Origin: Thermoplasmata archaeon
GTDB taxonomy: Archaea; Thermoplasmatota; Thermoplasmata; Lutacidiplasmatales; UBA184
Length of the DNA: 62,553 bases
Direction: 5' to 3'
Assembly: GCA_022750375.1 (NCBI GenBank)
Contig: JAKIVU010000001.1
Span: 94,695 to 157,247, forward strand
The position numbers and the translations under genes are program-made. Shown here piece by piece: positions 58,797-62,553 of this stretch. Every line of letters starts with the position of its first letter. Position 1 is the stretch's first letter. The notes under the pieces were generated by a model, which had not been told where the DNA came from, ran no database searches, and worked only from the letters and a program-made list of their open reading frames with translations.

Positions 58797-58932
58797 AGTG
58801 TTCACGCCGAGTGCGCAACGTTATTCCTGAGCTTCCCACTCGAACGCCGGAATCGGTGGGGCGGACGTCGATGCGGTGGTGGGACGAGAACGAGGGGGTC
58901 GCGCGCGTGACGCAGCGACCGCATCCACGAGG

Positions 58933-60237
58933 GTGAGCATCGTGGAATCCTCTCCGCCTCCCGGGGCCGCTCCGTTGCCGCCCTCGGCGCCGCCCAAGGA
59001 CGACCCCAGCGCCCGACCGAGCTTCCGACGCGCGCTCTCGAACCGCCCGTTCTTCCTGCTCTGGAGCTCCCAACTGATCTCCCAGTCGGGCGACTTCATT
59101 TTCGATGTCGCCTTGCTCTGGCTCGTTCTCCAGACGACGGGCTCGGTCTTCGCGGTCAGCCTCGTCGTCGTCGCGACCCTCGTTCCGACCGTCCTGCTCG
59201 GTCCCGTGCTCGGAGTCTACGTGGACCGGTGGCCCCGCCGTACGATCCTGCTCGGGACCAACGTGGCGCAGGGGGTGCTCGTGCTCGTTCTCTCCGGCCT
59301 CGTGCTCGCCCACGCCACCGACCTCACTTTCATCATCGCGATCGTGTTCGCGCTCGGCGTCGGCGCCCAGTTCGTCCGCGTGACCTCGAACGCCCTGATC
59401 CCGCAGACGGTCGGCACGCCGGATCTCGCGACCGCGAACAGTCTGCTCTCGTTCAGCAACTCGACGACCCAGGTCGTCGGCCTTTCGATCGGGGGGGTCG
59501 TGGTCGCCCTGTTCGGGGTCGAACTGCCGATCGCCTACGACGCGCTCACGTTCTTCGCGGCGGCCTTGATCGTACTGTTGATGTCGGCCACGATCGGCCG
59601 ACCCGAACCGTCCCCGACCGGAGCTCCGACCGGATTCGTCGAGGATTTCGTCGAGGGGTTCCGCTACGTGGTCGGGCAACGATTCCTGCTCGAGCTGATC
59701 GCGGTCGGGCTGGTCGTGAACTTCGCCGGGAACGCGGCGTTCACCCTGTGGGCCCCGTACGCCGACCTCGTCCTGCACGGCGGCGCGGCGACGTACGGGT
59801 TCCTCGGGGCGATGATCGCGGTCGGGGCGATCGTCGGCGCGCTCGTCGTCGGCAAGTTGAACATGCGCCCGAACGCGGGCCGGTACATCTTCGCCGGGCT
59901 CTTCGGCTTCGGACTTTTCGTCATTGCCCTCGGACTCACCCGGTCGATCCCGCTCGCGCTCGGCGAGGCGTTCGGGGTCGGGTTCATCACGTCGGTGATC
60001 AACATCCCTCTCCTCACGGCGGTGCAGGCGAGGGTCCCGACGCGGCTGATGGGGCGCGTGATGTCCGTCCTCCTCGGACTGATCCTGGCGGCCGCGCCGT
60101 TCGGGGCGTTCTTCGCCGGCTCGCTCGCGATCGCGACCTCGATCGAGTTCGTCTTCGTCGCCGCGGGCCTGCTCGTCATCGCCGCCGGGGCGGTCGGCGC
60201 GGTGACGATGCGCGACGTCCGCTCCCTGACCTACTGA
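58933..60237 (+). CDS. MFS transporter (EntS-like MFS_3 family)
   Basis: About 434 residues with 12 hydrophobic helices. RRALSNRPFFLLWSSQLISQSGDFIFDVALLWLVLQTTGS is the characteristic opening of MFS_3 exporters, and VDRWPRRTILLGTNVAQGVLVL is the MFS motif-A region. Substrate is unknown; relatives export siderophores or drugs. The track starts at GTG 58876, adding a non-conserved stretch; GTG 58933 is placed after GAGGGTGAG and is preferred, though this is uncertain. It faces the rib operon, with only 33 bp between the stops. Confidence 0.88.
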   Translation: MSIVESSPPPGAAPLPPSAPPKDDPSARPSFRRALSNRPFFLLWSSQLISQSGDFIFDVALLWLVLQTTGSVFAVSLVVVATLVPTVLLGPVLGVYVDRWPRRTILLGTNVAQGVLVLVLSGLVLAHATDLTFIIAIVFALGVGAQFVRVTSNALIPQTVGTPDLATANSLLSFSNSTTQVVGLSIGGVVVALFGVELPIAYDALTFFAAALIVLLMSATIGRPEPSPTGAPTGFVEDFVEGFRYVVGQRFLLELIAVGLVVNFAGNAAFTLWAPYADLVLHGGAATYGFLGAMIAVGAIVGALVVGKLNMRPNAGRYIFAGLFGFGLFVIALGLTRSIPLALGEAFGVGFITSVINIPLLTAVQARVPTRLMGRVMSVLLGLILAAAPFGAFFAGSLAIATSIEFVFVAAGLLVIAAGAVGAVTMRDVRSLTY

Positions 60238-60270
60238 GCCGGGCGCCGGCCGGGGCGCCGAGGGGGGCGC

Positions 60271-60711
60271 CTAGCCGAGCTCGCGGAGCCGGCGCGTCAT
60301 CTTGACGACGGCCCGTACGGCGTTCCCCGCGTTCTCGATCCGGTCCTGCGCCTGGAGCCGGGTCTCGCCGGGCCCGGAGATGCCGAGGCCCAGCGGCTTC
60401 CCGAACTCGACCGAGAGGTCCGTCAGCTTTCGGGCCGCCTGGTTCATGACGACCTCGTCGTGGTTCGTCTCGCCTTCGATGACGGCACCGAGCGCGACGA
60501 CCGCATCGACCTCCGAGCGCCCGAAGAGGACCTTGACGGCGAGCGGCATGTCGTAGACGCCGGGGGTCTTGACGACCGGTCCGAGCGTGGCGCCGAGGAA
60601 GTCGACCTCCTCCTTCGCCCGCTCGAGCATCATGAGCGTGATGTCGTAGTTGTATTCGCTCGCCACGATCGCCACCGTCACGCCCTTTCCTTCCTTGTTC
60701 TTCTTCGCCAT
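60271..60711 (-). CDS. ribH: 6,7-dimethyl-8-ribityllumazine synthase
   Basis: 146 residues. VTVAIVASEYNYDITLMMLERAKEEVDFLGA, GVYDMPLAVKVLFGRSEVDAVVALGAVIEGETNHDEVVMNQAARKLTDLSVEFGKPLGLGISGPGET match lumazine synthase, with the catalytic His in TNHDEVV. It condenses 5-amino-6-ribitylaminouracil with the four-carbon product of RibB. It is last in ribB-ribL-ribC-ribH, 21 bp after ribC. Confidence 0.95.
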   Translation of the reverse strand: MAKKNKEGKGVTVAIVASEYNYDITLMMLERAKEEVDFLGATLGPVVKTPGVYDMPLAVKVLFGRSEVDAVVALGAVIEGETNHDEVVMNQAARKLTDLSVEFGKPLGLGISGPGETRLQAQDRIENAGNAVRAVVKMTRRLRELG

Positions 60712-60732
60712 CGTTGTTGCTCCGTTGGATCG

Positions 60733-62362
<1,630 letters not shown>

Positions 62363-62383
62363 GCCCTGTTCATCCCGATTCGG

Positions 62384-62392
62384 CTAATAAAA
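62384..62392 (-). promoter_or_regulatory. TATA box of the riboflavin operon
   Basis: TTTTATTAG on the minus strand, 26 nt before the ribB ATG. No RFN-like structured leader can fit in this spacing. Confidence 0.65.
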
Positions 62393-62403
62393 CAGTTGTA
62401 GAT

Positions 62404-62417
62404 ACCCAAAAATGGGT
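62404..62417 (-). terminator. Palindrome with five T, likely end of the 16S rRNA transcript
   Basis: ACCCATTTTTGGGT on the minus strand lies about 95 nt past the 16S 3' end and just before the ribB promoter. A T5 run is sufficient for archaeal termination, and it would separate rRNA from rib transcription. Confidence 0.5.
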
Positions 62418-62483
62418 TGATGGCCGATAGGAGAGGAGAGACGAGCGTAGTAGCGTCAGCACGTCGGATCGCGACCCGAATCA

Positions 62484-62500
62484 CCGACCGGGACGGTCGG
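62484..62500 (-). other. Perfect hairpin after the 16S rRNA
   Basis: CCGACCG-TCC-CGGTCGG, a 7-bp stem starting 7 nt after the mature 16S end. It may be a processing or pausing element for the pre-rRNA. Confidence 0.4.
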
Positions 62501-62507
62501 CGTTCTT

Positions 62508-62553
62508 AGGAGGTGATCCATCTGCAGGTTCCCCTACAGATACCTTGTTACGA
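62508..62553 (-). rRNA. rrs: 16S rRNA 3' end (partial)
   Basis: The minus strand ends TCGTAACAAGGTATCTGTAGGGGAACCTGC-AGATGGATCACCTCCT, the universal 3' end of 16S rRNA (helix 45 and the anti-Shine-Dalgarno CACCTCCT). Only about 46 bases are in the window; the rest lies to the right. Transcription runs towards ribB. No tRNA-Ala or 23S rRNA follows. Confidence 0.97.

Noticed and set aside
60239-60271. GGCGCC-rich stretch between the MFS and ribH stops as terminator
   Set aside because: GC-rich palindromic pieces are present but there is no T-run; too weak to annotate.
62363-62403. FMN riboswitch before ribB
   Set aside because: The TATA box lies 26 nt before the start, leaving no room for a structured leader.

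Overview
The window is a GC-rich archaeal chromosome segment. Archaeal markers are TFB, PurP, archaeal PheS/PheT, SRP54, Pth2, ATP-dependent DNA ligase, exosome Csl4, primase PriL, an AK6/Fap7-type kinase, the archaeal riboflavin synthase RibC with FAD synthetase RibL, and an archaeal 16S rRNA 3' end on the minus strand at the right edge. The 16S gene is followed by ribB rather than by a spacer tRNA and 23S rRNA; unlinked rRNA genes are known from Thermoplasma. Together with two sedolisin-type (S53, acid) proteases and a peptide ABC transporter, this suggests a Thermoplasmatota-like, probably acid-tolerant, peptide-using organism. That placement is inference; the sequence carries no name.

Layout. 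1-8.8 kb (minus strand): an ABC exporter ATPase cut by the left edge, a 1386-residue Kelch/PKD surface protein, purP, a RecB-like nuclease and tfb. 8.8-11.1 kb: an accessory-looking patch with a small membrane protein, a transposase remnant, a DHFR-like reductase and an HxlR regulator. 11.1-14.3 kb: a tautomerase facing a TrmB-type regulator, a peroxiredoxin and a DsbA-like protein. 14.3-21.5 kb: a six-gene run pheS-pheT-mcm-mce-eno-rpsB. 21.6-25.5 kb: a GltD-like oxidoreductase and a membrane-anchored sedolisin. 25.6-27.9 kb: srp54, a DUF1616-like protein and pth2. 28-38.4 kb: a giant anchored peptide-binding protein divergent from dppBCDF-like genes. 38.5-45.2 kb (plus): rpe, lig, a PRC-barrel gene, an intron-containing tRNA-Leu, a METTL5-like methyltransferase, csl4, glyA, an AK6-like kinase and a CDP-alcohol phosphatidyltransferase, meeting priL tail to tail. 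46.4-53.8 kb: a second sedolisin with PKD modules, an M50 protease, rtcB and a zinc-ribbon membrane protein. 53.8-58.2 kb: birA-mmdA-5S-bccp. 58.3-60.2 kb: an SCP2 protein and an MFS carrier. 60.3-62.4 kb: ribB-ribL-ribC-ribH, then the 16S rRNA end.

How the genes fit together. Extracellular acid proteases, a large anchored binding protein and a Dpp-type importer form a peptide-feeding system. Methylmalonyl-CoA mutase and epimerase, with a biotin cluster that matches the 12S, 5S and 1.3S parts of methylmalonyl-CoA:pyruvate transcarboxylase and lacks a biotin carboxylase, point to a Wood-Werkman-like propionyl/methylmalonyl-CoA module. This is the most interesting hypothesis in the window. Other points worth checking are dppB and dppC lying in one frame separated by a single TGA with no usual start for dppC, large insertions in both Dpp ATPases, and a tRNA-Leu with an intron and U at position 73. 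Many genes have a TATA-like box about 25-35 nt before the start codon, which suggests widespread leaderless transcription.
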